Origin: Gammaproteobacteria bacterium
Lineage (GTDB): Bacteria > Pseudomonadota > Gammaproteobacteria > Burkholderiales > Rhodocyclaceae
Assembly: GCA_029289235.1 (NCBI GenBank)
Contig: JARFTZ010000052.1
Span: forward strand, 145,497-209,496
Length of the DNA: 64,000 nt
Direction of reading: 5' to 3'
Position numbers and translations under genes: made by a program. The notes beneath the pieces are model-generated. The model did no database searches, was not told the DNA's origin, and was given only the letters and a program-made list of their open reading frames with translations. This document shows, one piece after another, positions 20,008 to 31,984 of the stretch. Position 1 is the first letter of the stretch, and each line of letters begins with the position of its first letter.

Positions 20008-20190
20008 GGATGATCCAAAGTCGGCCTGGCGGGCGAGAGAATGATTGATGCGACTCATAATGGGTTGTCTGGTGCTGCCAGTGAACAAAGACGCAATCCT
20101 ATATAAAAGGGGGGATTTATCCATCAATTAAAGGCGGTGGAATAGCTTGATTGCGGAAAATGGATCGCTAGCAGGCGAATTATGCGCTGA

Positions 20191-22751
<2,561 letters not shown>

Positions 22752-22761
22752 TCACAGTTGA

Positions 22762-24060
<1,299 letters not shown>

Positions 24061-24139
24061 AGGGATGGTTGACGCACGGACGAGAGGTGTGAAGACCTTT
24101 TCCCCTTCTTGTTCGTCATCGTTGATGCCCGGTTAATCC

Positions 24140-24460
24140 ATGCGCTGGCTATCCCTCTCCCTGCTCGCCTTGCTCGTACTCCTGCAATATCCGCTATGGC
24201 TCGGCAAGGGAGGGTGGTTGAAGGTCTGGGATGTGGATCGGCAACTTCAGGAGCAGAAAGAGGGGAATCGCAAGCTCGAACTCCGCAATGCCGGTCTGGA
24301 CGCTGAAGTTCGGGATCTCAAGCAGGGATATGATGCGATTGAGGAACGGGCGCGTTTCGAATTGGGAATGATCCGCCAGGATGAGGTCTTCGTCCAGGTT
24401 CCCGACAGCCCCTTCCCGCCGCAAGGGGAGAGCAAGGCTACACAGGCGGGAGGGCGTTGA
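24140..24460 (+). CDS. ftsB: Cell division protein FtsB
   Basis: Small bitopic divisome protein that acts with FtsL and FtsQ in septal peptidoglycan activation. The 106-aa product has an N-terminal membrane helix (about residues 3-20), then a leucine-zipper-like coiled coil containing [20 protein letters not shown], then the conserved [18 protein letters not shown] segment. The C-terminal tail is short and polar. The position directly downstream of eno is typical for ftsB. It ends 27 bp from the convergent SIMPL gene. Confidence 0.93.
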   Translation: MRWLSLSLLALLVLLQYPLWLGKGGWLKVWDVDRQLQEQKEGNRKLELRNAGLDAEVRDLKQGYDAIEERARFELGMIRQDEVFVQVPDSPFPPQGESKATQAGGR

Positions 24461-24487
24461 TCAGGCTTTTTGGCTGGTGGACGGCAG

Positions 24488-25168
24488 TCACTCTATCGCG
24501 ATTTTCCCCGATACCGAGATGACGACCTGCGATTCGCCCGCTTCCACGGGCATGGGAGTAATTTCCTGTGACATTGAACGTGCCGCGCGCATAAGCGGTC
24601 GTGGCACGTGCCCTGTCGCACTGATCGACATCTGTTTGATGCTATAGCTTTTTCCCAGTTGTTCCGCGAGAAGAGAGGCGCGCTCGCGGAAGAGGGCGAT
24701 GGCGTCGATCATCGCTTCATTCTCTGCTTTTCGTCGGGTTTCATGCGATGGTGACGCTATCAGGCTTGTTACGGTGAGAGATTTTTGAAGCTTTCCAAGC
24801 AATCCCGATAGCACGGTCGCATCAGACGACTCCAGAACGATATCCGAGCGCATGCGCCAGGATTCGATCTTTCCTTGCTTGGAATGGACGGGGTAAGTCG
24901 TCGTATTCCCGGTTTTGATCTTGATGGTCGGGAAAGCCTTTGCTGCACTCAGTGCCTCGGCTACGGACTGATTGATTTGCGCGGAAAGGTCCCCCGGCGA
25001 GGCTCCACTTGCTTCGGCCGAGACGGTGGCCTGCATCAGGTCATTGGTTGCGGGGCGTGAAGCTTCGGATGACAACTCGACGAGGAGCGCATCGACGCCG
25101 ATGGCGGGAGTTGATACGGCGAAGAATGCTGCGGTTATGACCGGCGTAAGAATCGACCTTCGTGACAT
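24488..25168 (-). CDS. SIMPL-domain (DUF541) periplasmic protein
   Basis: Conserved protein of 226 aa with a cleavable N-terminal signal (MSRRSILTPVITAAFFAVST) and a SIMPL/DUF541 domain. The repeated polar beta-strand patterns (QATVSAEASGASPGDLSAQI, YPVHSKQGKIESWRMRSDIV) and the later QLGKSYSIKQMSIS support the family. Function is not established; members have been linked to oxidative stress and outer-membrane quality control. ATG 25168 is chosen because AGGAGG lies 4 bp before it; the frame continues upstream without such a site. Confidence 0.82.
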   Translation of the reverse strand: MSRRSILTPVITAAFFAVSTPAIGVDALLVELSSEASRPATNDLMQATVSAEASGASPGDLSAQINQSVAEALSAAKAFPTIKIKTGNTTTYPVHSKQGKIESWRMRSDIVLESSDATVLSGLLGKLQKSLTVTSLIASPSHETRRKAENEAMIDAIALFRERASLLAEQLGKSYSIKQMSISATGHVPRPLMRAARSMSQEITPMPVEAGESQVVISVSGKIAIE

Positions 25169-25284
25169 GGCACCTCCTGGCTGAAATCGAATTGTTTCTC
25201 TCAACGGTTGTCTCGTCTGGAAAGAAGGGGAAGACGTTGTCCGAAAAGACGTTTTCATTCTACCGTGCTTGATCTAGTGTTTAA

Positions 25285-25315
25285 TTGTCGGGCGCTTCAG
25301 GAAGCTTGGTACAAT
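25285..25315 (+). promoter_or_regulatory. Possible sigma70 promoter of bcp-slyD
   Basis: TTGTCG (25285-25290) and TACAAT (25310-25315) with a 19-bp spacer, 57 bp before the bcp start. The -10 is good, but the -35 and spacing are only fair. Confidence 0.4.
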
Positions 25316-25372
25316 CCGGCCCACTTGGTCGTTCTCCGGGCGACAAGCGGGCTTCAAAGGAGAGGAGGCAGC

Positions 25373-25843
25373 ATGCTGAAAGTTGGACAAACGGCGCCGA
25401 TGTTCGCTCTCCCCAACGAGGATATGGATACCGTCGATATTGCCGGCTATAACGGCAAGAATCATGTTGTCCTGTTCTTCTATCCGAGAGATGACACGCC
25501 GACATGCACGCTCGAAGCGACGGATTTTTCCGATCACGAAGACGAGTTTTCGCGCCAAGGCTGTGTCGTTTTCGGGATCAGCCGTGATGATTGCATCAAG
25601 CACGCTGAATTTCGTGACAAGCACGGAATCTCGGTCTCCCTTCTATCTGACCCGGATAGCAGAGTGTGCAAGCAGTACGGCGTGTGGCAACTGAAGGAAG
25701 TCGACGGCGTAAAAAAGCACGGTATTGTCCGTTCGACGTTCATTATCGACAAACAGGGTGTGCTCCGTTTCGTGCTGTATGGAGTTAATGCCAAAGGCCA
25801 TGCGCTCGAAATCCTGCGCGCGGTGAAGGAAATCAATTCATGA
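25373..25843 (+). CDS. bcp: Thiol peroxidase of the Bcp/PrxQ type
   Basis: Cytosolic peroxiredoxin (156 aa) that reduces hydrogen peroxide and organic hydroperoxides. The thioredoxin-like fold has FFYPRDDTPTCTLEATDF with peroxidatic C45. The usual resolving Cys five residues later (C50 in E. coli Bcp) is replaced by Thr; C64 and C74 are the remaining candidates. The frame is open far upstream, but ATG 25373 has GGAGAGGAGG before it and gives the family N-terminus MLKVGQTAPMFALP. It overlaps slyD by 4 bp (ATGA), so the two are translationally coupled. Confidence 0.93.
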   Translation: MLKVGQTAPMFALPNEDMDTVDIAGYNGKNHVVLFFYPRDDTPTCTLEATDFSDHEDEFSRQGCVVFGISRDDCIKHAEFRDKHGISVSLLSDPDSRVCKQYGVWQLKEVDGVKKHGIVRSTFIIDKQGVLRFVLYGVNAKGHALEILRAVKEINS

Positions 25844-26340
25844 CTATGCAAGTTGTAAAGAATACTGTTGTTACCCTTGACTACAGCGTGACGGACCCCG
25901 ACGGGGAACTCGTTGACGCGGGGAAGGAGCCGCTTGTCTATCTGCATGGAGGATACGACGACATCTTCCCGATGATCGAAGAGGCGCTCCAGGAGAAGAA
26001 AGTCGGCGAGTCCGTCGTCGTCAAGATGCAACCTGACGATGCCTTCGGCGAGTATGACGCCGAACTCATCCAGATCGAACCGCGAAGCGCGTTCCCCAAG
26101 GAGTTGCAGATCGGCATGCAGTTTGAAGGGCTGCCCGAAGGCGGGGACGAGGATGAAGCGATTATTTATCGCGTCACCGAAATTGCCGATGATCGTGTGG
26201 TCCTTGATGGAAACCATCCTTTGGCTGGCATGGCGCTCGTGTTTACCTGTACGGTGACGGCGGTGCGTCCGGCGAGCGAGGAGGAAATCGCCCACGGGCA
26301 TACCCACGATGGCCACCACGGGGAATGCAACGACGATTAA
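25840..26340 (+). CDS. slyD: FKBP-type peptidyl-prolyl isomerase SlyD
   Basis: Folding helper catalysing cis-trans isomerisation of prolyl bonds, with a metal-binding tail in this family. The 166-aa product has the FKBP core (VTLDYSVTDPDGELVDAG, YLHGGYDDIFPMIEEALQ), the inserted-flap domain (EPRSAFPKELQIGMQFEG) and DGNHPLAGMALVF. The C-terminus GHTHDGHHGECND is His/Asp/Cys rich, a short version of the nickel/zinc-binding tail. Two starts (25840 and 25846) are in frame; the first overlaps the bcp stop. A terminator follows. Confidence 0.93.
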   Translation: MTMQVVKNTVVTLDYSVTDPDGELVDAGKEPLVYLHGGYDDIFPMIEEALQEKKVGESVVVKMQPDDAFGEYDAELIQIEPRSAFPKELQIGMQFEGLPEGGDEDEAIIYRVTEIADDRVVLDGNHPLAGMALVFTCTVTAVRPASEEEIAHGHTHDGHHGECNDD

Positions 26341-26363
26341 GGCGCGTAGTTGTCGTCACTGAC

Positions 26364-26393
26364 AAAAAATGCAGCCAGACGGCTGCATTTTTT
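26364..26393. terminator. Bidirectional terminator between slyD and mutS
   Basis: Perfect 13-bp inverted repeat: AAAAAATGCAGCC (26364-26376), loop agac, GGCTGCATTTTTT (26381-26393). The A-run and T-run flanks make it work on both strands, suiting the convergent slyD and mutS genes. The remaining sequence to 26632 contains no gene I recognise. Confidence 0.92.
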
Positions 26394-26632
26394 CCTGAAA
26401 TGAGCGGGTGCCCCCGAAGGGGCACCGATGCTCGTGCTACGTGCTGCTTCAAGAGGAGCGTTCGGGCATGAAACCAGCGCGGTTTCGAATCGGTTTTCGT
26501 TACCGCCGAAGGCACCCGTTGAAGGCAACTATACGGATGGGGGCAATATCATGTAAATCCAATAGGGAAAATAGTCCTTATTCGATAAGTAGATATTGGA
26601 TTCGTCCCGTTTGACTATGATGGAATCGCAAT

Positions 26633-29212
26633 CTACATGAGCGATTTCAGCTCATACAAGGCGTCCAGCGCCTGCTTTGGCGTCAGCATGTCAGGGTCGA
26701 TGGCGCTCAGGCGCTCGATTGCGGGATGTGACTCCGGCTCTGCGGGCTCGGGCAATGCAGCGAACAGATCCGGTTGCAGCGGGTTGATTGATGCGCGTTG
26801 TTCAAATTCGCGCAACTGGCGTTTTGCCGCCTTGACCACCGATCCGGGAATGCCAGCCAGCGCGGCGACCTGTATCCCGTAACTCTGGTTTGCCGGGCCG
26901 TCCTCGACGGCGTGCAGGAAAACGATCTTTTCGGCATGCTCGATCGCGTCGAGATGCACGTTGGCGAGATCGGCGTATTCATTGGCCAGCAGCGTAAGTT
27001 CGAAGTAGTGCGTGGCGAACAACGTCAGCGCGCGATTCTTCTCGACGAGATGGCGGCAGATGGCGAAGGCCAGCGCCATCCCGTCGAAAGTCGATGTGCC
27101 GCGCCCGACCTCGTCCATCAGCACCAGGCTGTTGGCCGTGGCGTGGTGCAGGATGGCTGCCGATTCGGTCATCTCGACCATGAAGGTCGAACGGCCGGAG
27201 GCCAGGTCGTCGGCGGCGCCGATGCGCGTGAAGATCTGGTCGAGCGGGCCGAGTACGGCGCGATGCGCCGGCACGAAGCTGCCGACGTGCGCCATCAGTG
27301 CTATCAGCGCGGTTTGCCGCATGTAGGTCGATTTGCCGCCCATGTTGGGACCGGTGATGAGCAGCAGCCGGCGACCGTCGCCGAGTTTCGTGTCGTTGGC
27401 GATGAACGATTCGCCGCCTGCCAGTTCGTTTTCGACGACCGGGTGGCGGCCGCCTTCGATCAACAGTCCCGGCGTGGGGGAAAACTCGGGACGACAGTAG
27501 TTGCGCGCCAAGGCGACTTCAGCCAGGGCGGCGAGCAGGTCAACGTACGCGACGGCGCGAGCGATGGCCTGTAGTTGTGGCAGGTCCTCTTGCAGCGCGG
27601 TCAGAACGGCTTCGTAGAGAATTTTTTCGCGTGCCAGCGCACGGTCCTGGGCCGACAGCGCCTTGTCCTCGAAGGCTTTCAATTCAGGGGTGATATAGCG
27701 TTCGGCGTTTTTCAGCGTTTGTCGTCGGCGATAATCGTCGGGCACCTTGGCGGCGTTGGCGTGGGTGATCTCGATGTAAAAGCCGTGCACCCGGTTGTAT
27801 TCGACCTTGAGGTTGGCGATGCCGGTGCGTTCGCGCTCACGGGCTTCGAGTTCGACGAGATAGGCGCCGCAGTTGTCGTTGATGCCGCGCAGTTCGTCGA
27901 GGTCCGCATCATAGCCATTGGCGATGACCCCACCCTCTCGCAGCAACGTGGAGGGTTCCGGCTGGATGGCGCGACTCAGCAGGTCGAGTGTGCTGTCCGG
28001 GGTCGTCAGTTCGGTCAGCAGTTCGAGCAGCAGTGGCGCTGACACATCGGTCAGCGGAGCGCGTAGTTCGGCGAGCCGATGCAGGCTGTCGCGCAGGCTG
28101 GAGAGGTCGCGCGGACGGGCGCTGAACAACGCGATGCGTCCAGCAATGCGTTCGATATCGGCAAACCCGCGCAATGCCTGGCGAACGTCGCGCAGAGAGC
28201 GTCCGTTGTCGTCGGTCAGCGCTTCGATGGCAGCGTGGCGGGCAGCCGGGATGGCTGGGTCGCGCATCGGGTGGTGCAGTGCGTGACGCAGCGCGCGCGA
28301 TCCCATGGAGGTGACGCAGGTATCGAGCAGGCTGAACAGCGTTGGCGCGGGTTGCCCACGCAGGGTTTCCGTCAGTTCCAGGTTGCGCCGCGTAGCTGTA
28401 TCCAGGCCGAGGAAGATGCCGTCACGTTCGACAATGAGCGCCTGCACGTGCGGCAGCGCACGCGTTTGCGTCGCCTGCGCGTAGCGCAACAGCGCGCCGG
28501 CAGCGGCGATTGCCGGTCGCAGTCCGTCAGCGCCGAATCCCGACAGCGAAGCTGTCTTGAAATGGGCGCAGAGTTCGCGTGTCGCTGCTTCGGTGTCGAA
28601 ATGCCAGTCTGGCTGACGCGTCAGCGTGGCTTCGGGGTGAAACGACAATTCAAGGTTGTCCGGCACGACGATCTCGGCCGGACGAATGCGCTCTAGTGTC
28701 GCCGCCAGTTTCTCAGGGGGGACCTCGCACACCCGGAATTCGCCGCTCGCCAGGTTCAGCCAGGCGAGGCCCGTGCCGTGACGCGAGGCCGTTAGCGCCA
28801 GAAGCAGGGAGTCGCGCTTGTCGTCAAGAAGCGCTGCGTCGGTCAACGTGCCCGGGGTGACGATGCGTGAAACGGCGCGCTCCACCGGCCCTTTGCTCGT
28901 TGCCGGGTCGCCGACTTGTTCACAGATCACCACCGACTCGCCAAGCTTGACCAGCCGTGCGAGGTACTGCTCGACCGCATGGTAAGGAACGCCTGCCATC
29001 TTGATCGGTACGCCGGCGCTTTGTCCACGTGTGGTCAAGGTGATGTCGAGCAGGCGGGCCGCCTTTTCGGCATCTTCGTAGAACAGCTCATAGAAATCGC
29101 CCATCCGGTAAAAGAGCAGCAGCCCCGGATACTGTGCCTTCAGCCGGAGGTATTGCTGCATCATCGGGGTGTGTTTTTCGATGGCGTTGCTGTCGGATGG
29201 CGCGGTTTGCAT
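26633..29212 (-). CDS. mutS: DNA mismatch repair protein MutS
   Basis: Recognises base mismatches and small loops and recruits MutL. The 859-aa product (E. coli 853) has the mismatch-wedge Phe-x-Glu as F40-E42 in RMGDFYELF, the connector and lever domains, then the ATPase with Walker [10 protein letters not shown] near residue 620, Walker [17 protein letters not shown], and the dimer-forming C-terminus ending [12 protein letters not shown]. The frame is open to 29395, but those codons are low-complexity and unlike MutS; ATG 29212 gives MQTAPSDS before the conserved [12 protein letters not shown]. The ribosome site is weak, so ATG codons just downstream are alternatives. Confidence 0.95.
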   Translation of the reverse strand: MQTAPSDSNAIEKHTPMMQQYLRLKAQYPGLLLFYRMGDFYELFYEDAEKAARLLDITLTTRGQSAGVPIKMAGVPYHAVEQYLARLVKLGESVVICEQVGDPATSKGPVERAVSRIVTPGTLTDAALLDDKRDSLLLALTASRHGTGLAWLNLASGEFRVCEVPPEKLAATLERIRPAEIVVPDNLELSFHPEATLTRQPDWHFDTEAATRELCAHFKTASLSGFGADGLRPAIAAAGALLRYAQATQTRALPHVQALIVERDGIFLGLDTATRRNLELTETLRGQPAPTLFSLLDTCVTSMGSRALRHALHHPMRDPAIPAARHAAIEALTDDNGRSLRDVRQALRGFADIERIAGRIALFSARPRDLSSLRDSLHRLAELRAPLTDVSAPLLLELLTELTTPDSTLDLLSRAIQPEPSTLLREGGVIANGYDADLDELRGINDNCGAYLVELEARERERTGIANLKVEYNRVHGFYIEITHANAAKVPDDYRRRQTLKNAERYITPELKAFEDKALSAQDRALAREKILYEAVLTALQEDLPQLQAIARAVAYVDLLAALAEVALARNYCRPEFSPTPGLLIEGGRHPVVENELAGGESFIANDTKLGDGRRLLLITGPNMGGKSTYMRQTALIALMAHVGSFVPAHRAVLGPLDQIFTRIGAADDLASGRSTFMVEMTESAAILHHATANSLVLMDEVGRGTSTFDGMALAFAICRHLVEKNRALTLFATHYFELTLLANEYADLANVHLDAIEHAEKIVFLHAVEDGPANQSYGIQVAALAGIPGSVVKAAKRQLREFEQRASINPLQPDLFAALPEPAEPESHPAIERLSAIDPDMLTPKQALDALYELKSLM

Positions 29213-29424
29213 TTCGTGTCGGGGAACAGGGCGATTTCGGGAAATCTTGCGATCGTGGGGTGGGGATATTACCAGTAGCCACCCCCAAGGGTAAGGAACG
29301 CTGATCTTGACGGGACGATCGCGGCTGGAAGCGAGGTGGTGCTGCGTAACCGGCCATGGTGGGTGGCGTGATCTATGATGATCTGACATGGACAAGAATT
29401 TTTCCCTCTTTGAAAGGAGTCGAC

Positions 29425-29889
29425 GTGATCATCTCGTCAAAGGCATTTCCTCCCGAAGGCAGCATCCCGAAAGTGCATACCTGCGAGGGGCGCAATGTGT
29501 CGCCGGAACTGGCGTGGGACCGTGTCCCGGCAGCCGCCAGGAGTCTGGTGCTGATCGTCGATGATCCAGATGCACCGGATCCCGCAGCTCCGCGAACCAT
29601 CTGGGTGCATTGGATTCTCTACAACATTCCGGTAGATTGTCCCGGTTTGCCCGAGGCTGTGTCTTCATTGCCGCCGGGATGCATGGGAGGTGTGAACGAC
29701 TGGCAGCGCACCGGTTACGGTGGCCCGTGTCCGCCAATCGGGCGACATCGTTATTTTCACAAGCTGTACGCTCTGGACATCGTTCTGCCGGACCTTGGCA
29801 GGCCGAACAAGACGCAACTTGAACATGCGATGAGGGGACATGTCATCGCCGAGGCGCAGTTGATCGGCACTTACCAGAAGGGGGATTGA
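29425..29889 (+). CDS. YbhB/YbcL-type phosphatidylethanolamine-binding-like protein
   Basis: Small soluble PEBP-family protein (154 aa) of unproven bacterial function, perhaps ligand binding or kinase modulation by analogy with eukaryotic RKIP. Family motifs are [39 protein letters not shown] and [22 protein letters not shown] 29425 is chosen because AAGGAG (29414-29419) lies 5 bp before it and it gives the usual SSKAFPPEG start; the frame is open to 29356. The Mut7-C gene follows by 36 bp. Confidence 0.87.
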   Translation: MIISSKAFPPEGSIPKVHTCEGRNVSPELAWDRVPAAARSLVLIVDDPDAPDPAAPRTIWVHWILYNIPVDCPGLPEAVSSLPPGCMGGVNDWQRTGYGGPCPPIGRHRYFHKLYALDIVLPDLGRPNKTQLEHAMRGHVIAEAQLIGTYQKGD

Positions 29890-29925
29890 CCGGGACGGCG
29901 CGCCGCGAAAAACGGGGGGTATGCG

Positions 29926-30672
29926 TTGGCCGAGTTCCGGTTTTATGCCGAGTTGGCGGATTTTCTGCCGTTGCATTGGCGCGGGCGGACTTTTGTCCAC
30001 ATCGTCCTGCCGCGTCAGAGCGTCAAGCACGTCATCGAAGCGCTCGGCGTGCCGCATACCGAACTCGGGTTGGTGTTGGTCAACGGTGAAGTGGTCGAAT
30101 TGAGCCGGCTCTTGAGCGAATGCGACCGGGTTGCCGTCCTCCCTGCATTGCGTCATCTGATGCCTCAGCAGCCTGACGGTGACCGACGGTTTGCAGCGGA
30201 CGCCCACCTCGGGAGACTGGCGCGTTATCTGCGCTTTGCCGGCTTCGATACGCTCTGGGACAACGCCTGGAAAGATGCCGATCTGGTTGCGGTTGCAGCC
30301 GATCAGGGGCGTGTCATTCTCACCCGGGACCGTGATCTTCTGATGCACAAGGCCGTTAGGTCGGGATGCTACGTTCGCGACAAGGATACGCTGGCGCAAT
30401 TGACGGACGTTGCTCATCGTTATGCGCTTGATTTTTCGCGCCCCGCGTCGGGCCGTTGTCTCGAATGCAATCTGCCGCTGCGTGGGGTGGCGAAGGAGGC
30501 GGTGATCGGTCGGCTGCCGCCACGGACGGGCTCCGTGTTCGACGAGTTCTGGTATTGCGAAGGGTGCCAGCGGGTGTACTGGCGCGGTTCGCACTGGAAG
30601 AGGATGCGGCGGGCCATTGCCAGCGTGGCACAGTTGTTGCCCCGGTCGAACTGCGCTGATCCCGAGCCATGA
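29926..30672 (+). CDS. Mut7-C RNase-domain protein with ubiquitin-like N-terminus
   Basis: Two-domain protein of 248 aa. Residues 1-80 resemble the Mut7-C ubiquitin-like (ThiS/MoaD-like) domain, including VLVNGEVVELSRLLSECDRVAVLP. Residues 88-230 match the Mut7-C domain, a PIN-like fold (DAHLGRLARYLRFAGFDT, ILTRDRDLL with candidate acidic residues D92 and D135) ending in a zinc ribbon C178/C181...C211/C214. RNA cleavage is predicted for the family, not proven here. The start is TTG 29926 behind a run of six G (29914-29919). The stop overlaps the next gene by 4 bp. Confidence 0.85.
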   Translation: MAEFRFYAELADFLPLHWRGRTFVHIVLPRQSVKHVIEALGVPHTELGLVLVNGEVVELSRLLSECDRVAVLPALRHLMPQQPDGDRRFAADAHLGRLARYLRFAGFDTLWDNAWKDADLVAVAADQGRVILTRDRDLLMHKAVRSGCYVRDKDTLAQLTDVAHRYALDFSRPASGRCLECNLPLRGVAKEAVIGRLPPRTGSVFDEFWYCEGCQRVYWRGSHWKRMRRAIASVAQLLPRSNCADPEP

Positions 30673-31931
30673 ACGTTCCGGCTGGTCATCCTGAGGAAAC
30701 GCCGCTGATTCTCTTCGGCGCGTTCGATCGCCACAATCTCGGTGATTTGCTGCTTGGCAAGGTTGCGCAAGCGTTGATGTTTCCGCGCCCCGTGGTTTTT
30801 GCCGGCTTGGCGGCTCGCGATCTTACGTTGCTCGGGGGGACGCGCGTACGGCCGATAGGCGAGCTGGCCCACGAGTGGGGTGGAAGGCCCGCCGATATCG
30901 TGCATGTCGGCGGCGAGATATTGACGTGCTCGTTGTACGAGGCGGCCGTGATGCTGCAATCGGAGAGGCGCGCGCGAATCGTCATCTCCCGTCATGACTC
31001 CGATCCGTGTTCGCGACACGCCTGGGCTGCAGCGGAATTGGGGCTTGATCAGGCGATTGCGTATCAGTTGCCGCCCGCACTGTTCCGTAATTGTCGCTTT
31101 GTCGGCTACCTTGGCGCAGGCGGAGTGGGACTCTCCACCTTTCCCGCGAAGATACGCGATGCCATCGTCAAACAACTCGCTGCGTCGGATTTCGTCTGGG
31201 TGAGGGATGCGGTTACGCACCGTGCGCTCGGTGCGAAGGGGTTGCCGTCACTACTGGCCCCCGATCCGTGCGAGCTCGTCGCGGAGATTTTCGGTGGCGC
31301 ACTCCAGGAGAAATCGGAAAGCAGCGAAACGATCGCGACCCGATATCCCCACGGTTATCTCGCAGTTCAGTTCAGCGCTGATTACGGCGACGATGCAACG
31401 CTCAAGGCGATCGGGCGGAGCCTTTGCCGAATCCAGCGCGAGCAAAATTGCCACATCGTGCTTTTTCGCGCCGGCGCCGCGCCCTGGCACGATTCACTGG
31501 CAGTGTATTCTCGACTGATTTCGCTGATGGCCGCTCTCGACGCGACGATCTTTGACTCACTACAGGTGCTTGATCTTTGCGTGCTGCTTGCCAACTCCCG
31601 CGGTTTCATTGGTTCGAGCCTGCACGGACGCATCGTCGCGGAGGCTTTCGGCAGAGTGGCGGTAAGTCTCGTGCGTGGAGATCCTTTACAGTCGAAGGTC
31701 GGAATCTACGTCGATACCTGGCGGCCTGAGCACGGAGGGACTGTTGTCCACGCAGATTCGCTTGAGAAGGCGTTTCTCCTGACGCGGGAAACCACTGCCC
31801 GCCGATTACAACAATCCGGCCAATCCGGCCAATCCGGCCATTTGCCCGATCTGGCCATGGCTGCGGCAAACCGCTGTCGTTGCGCGCTCGGTTTGGCGCC
31901 GCTGGAGAGAGTGACTAGTATTCAGACATGA
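30669..31931 (+). CDS. Polysaccharide pyruvyl transferase family protein
   Basis: The 420-aa product begins with the family pattern ILFGAFDRHNLGDLLLGK and has DIVHVGGEILTC, FVWVRDAVTHRAL and the C-terminal SSLHGRIVAEAFG. These are features of CsaB/WcaK-like enzymes that transfer pyruvate from PEP to sugars of surface polymers. The true acceptor is unknown and no polysaccharide cluster surrounds it. The start ATG overlaps the stop of the Mut7-C gene (ATGA). Near the C-terminus a 9-bp tandem repeat encodes a QSG triplet. Confidence 0.8.
   Translation: MNVPAGHPEETPLILFGAFDRHNLGDLLLGKVAQALMFPRPVVFAGLAARDLTLLGGTRVRPIGELAHEWGGRPADIVHVGGEILTCSLYEAAVMLQSERRARIVISRHDSDPCSRHAWAAAELGLDQAIAYQLPPALFRNCRFVGYLGAGGVGLSTFPAKIRDAIVKQLAASDFVWVRDAVTHRALGAKGLPSLLAPDPCELVAEIFGGALQEKSESSETIATRYPHGYLAVQFSADYGDDATLKAIGRSLCRIQREQNCHIVLFRAGAAPWHDSLAVYSRLISLMAALDATIFDSLQVLDLCVLLANSRGFIGSSLHGRIVAEAFGRVAVSLVRGDPLQSKVGIYVDTWRPEHGGTVVHADSLEKAFLLTRETTARRLQQSGQSGQSGHLPDLAMAAANRCRCALGLAPLERVTSIQT
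31812..31838 (+). repeat. Three tandem copies of a 9-bp unit
   Basis: CAATCCGGC is repeated exactly three times (31812-31820, 31821-31829, 31830-31838) in frame inside the pyruvyl-transferase gene, encoding Gln-Ser-Gly three times. The unit keeps the frame, so copy-number change by slippage would alter a C-terminal linker without truncating the protein. Confidence 0.9.
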
Positions 31932-31984
31932 CCCTTGTTTTTCAGGCATAGTGGTTTGTGTCGTGACCGGGAAAGGACGCTCCA

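Noticed and set aside
29213..29395. An N-terminal extension of MutS of about 61 residues.
   Set aside because: The codons are Pro/Arg/His rich and unlike MutS; ATG 29212 yields the usual length.
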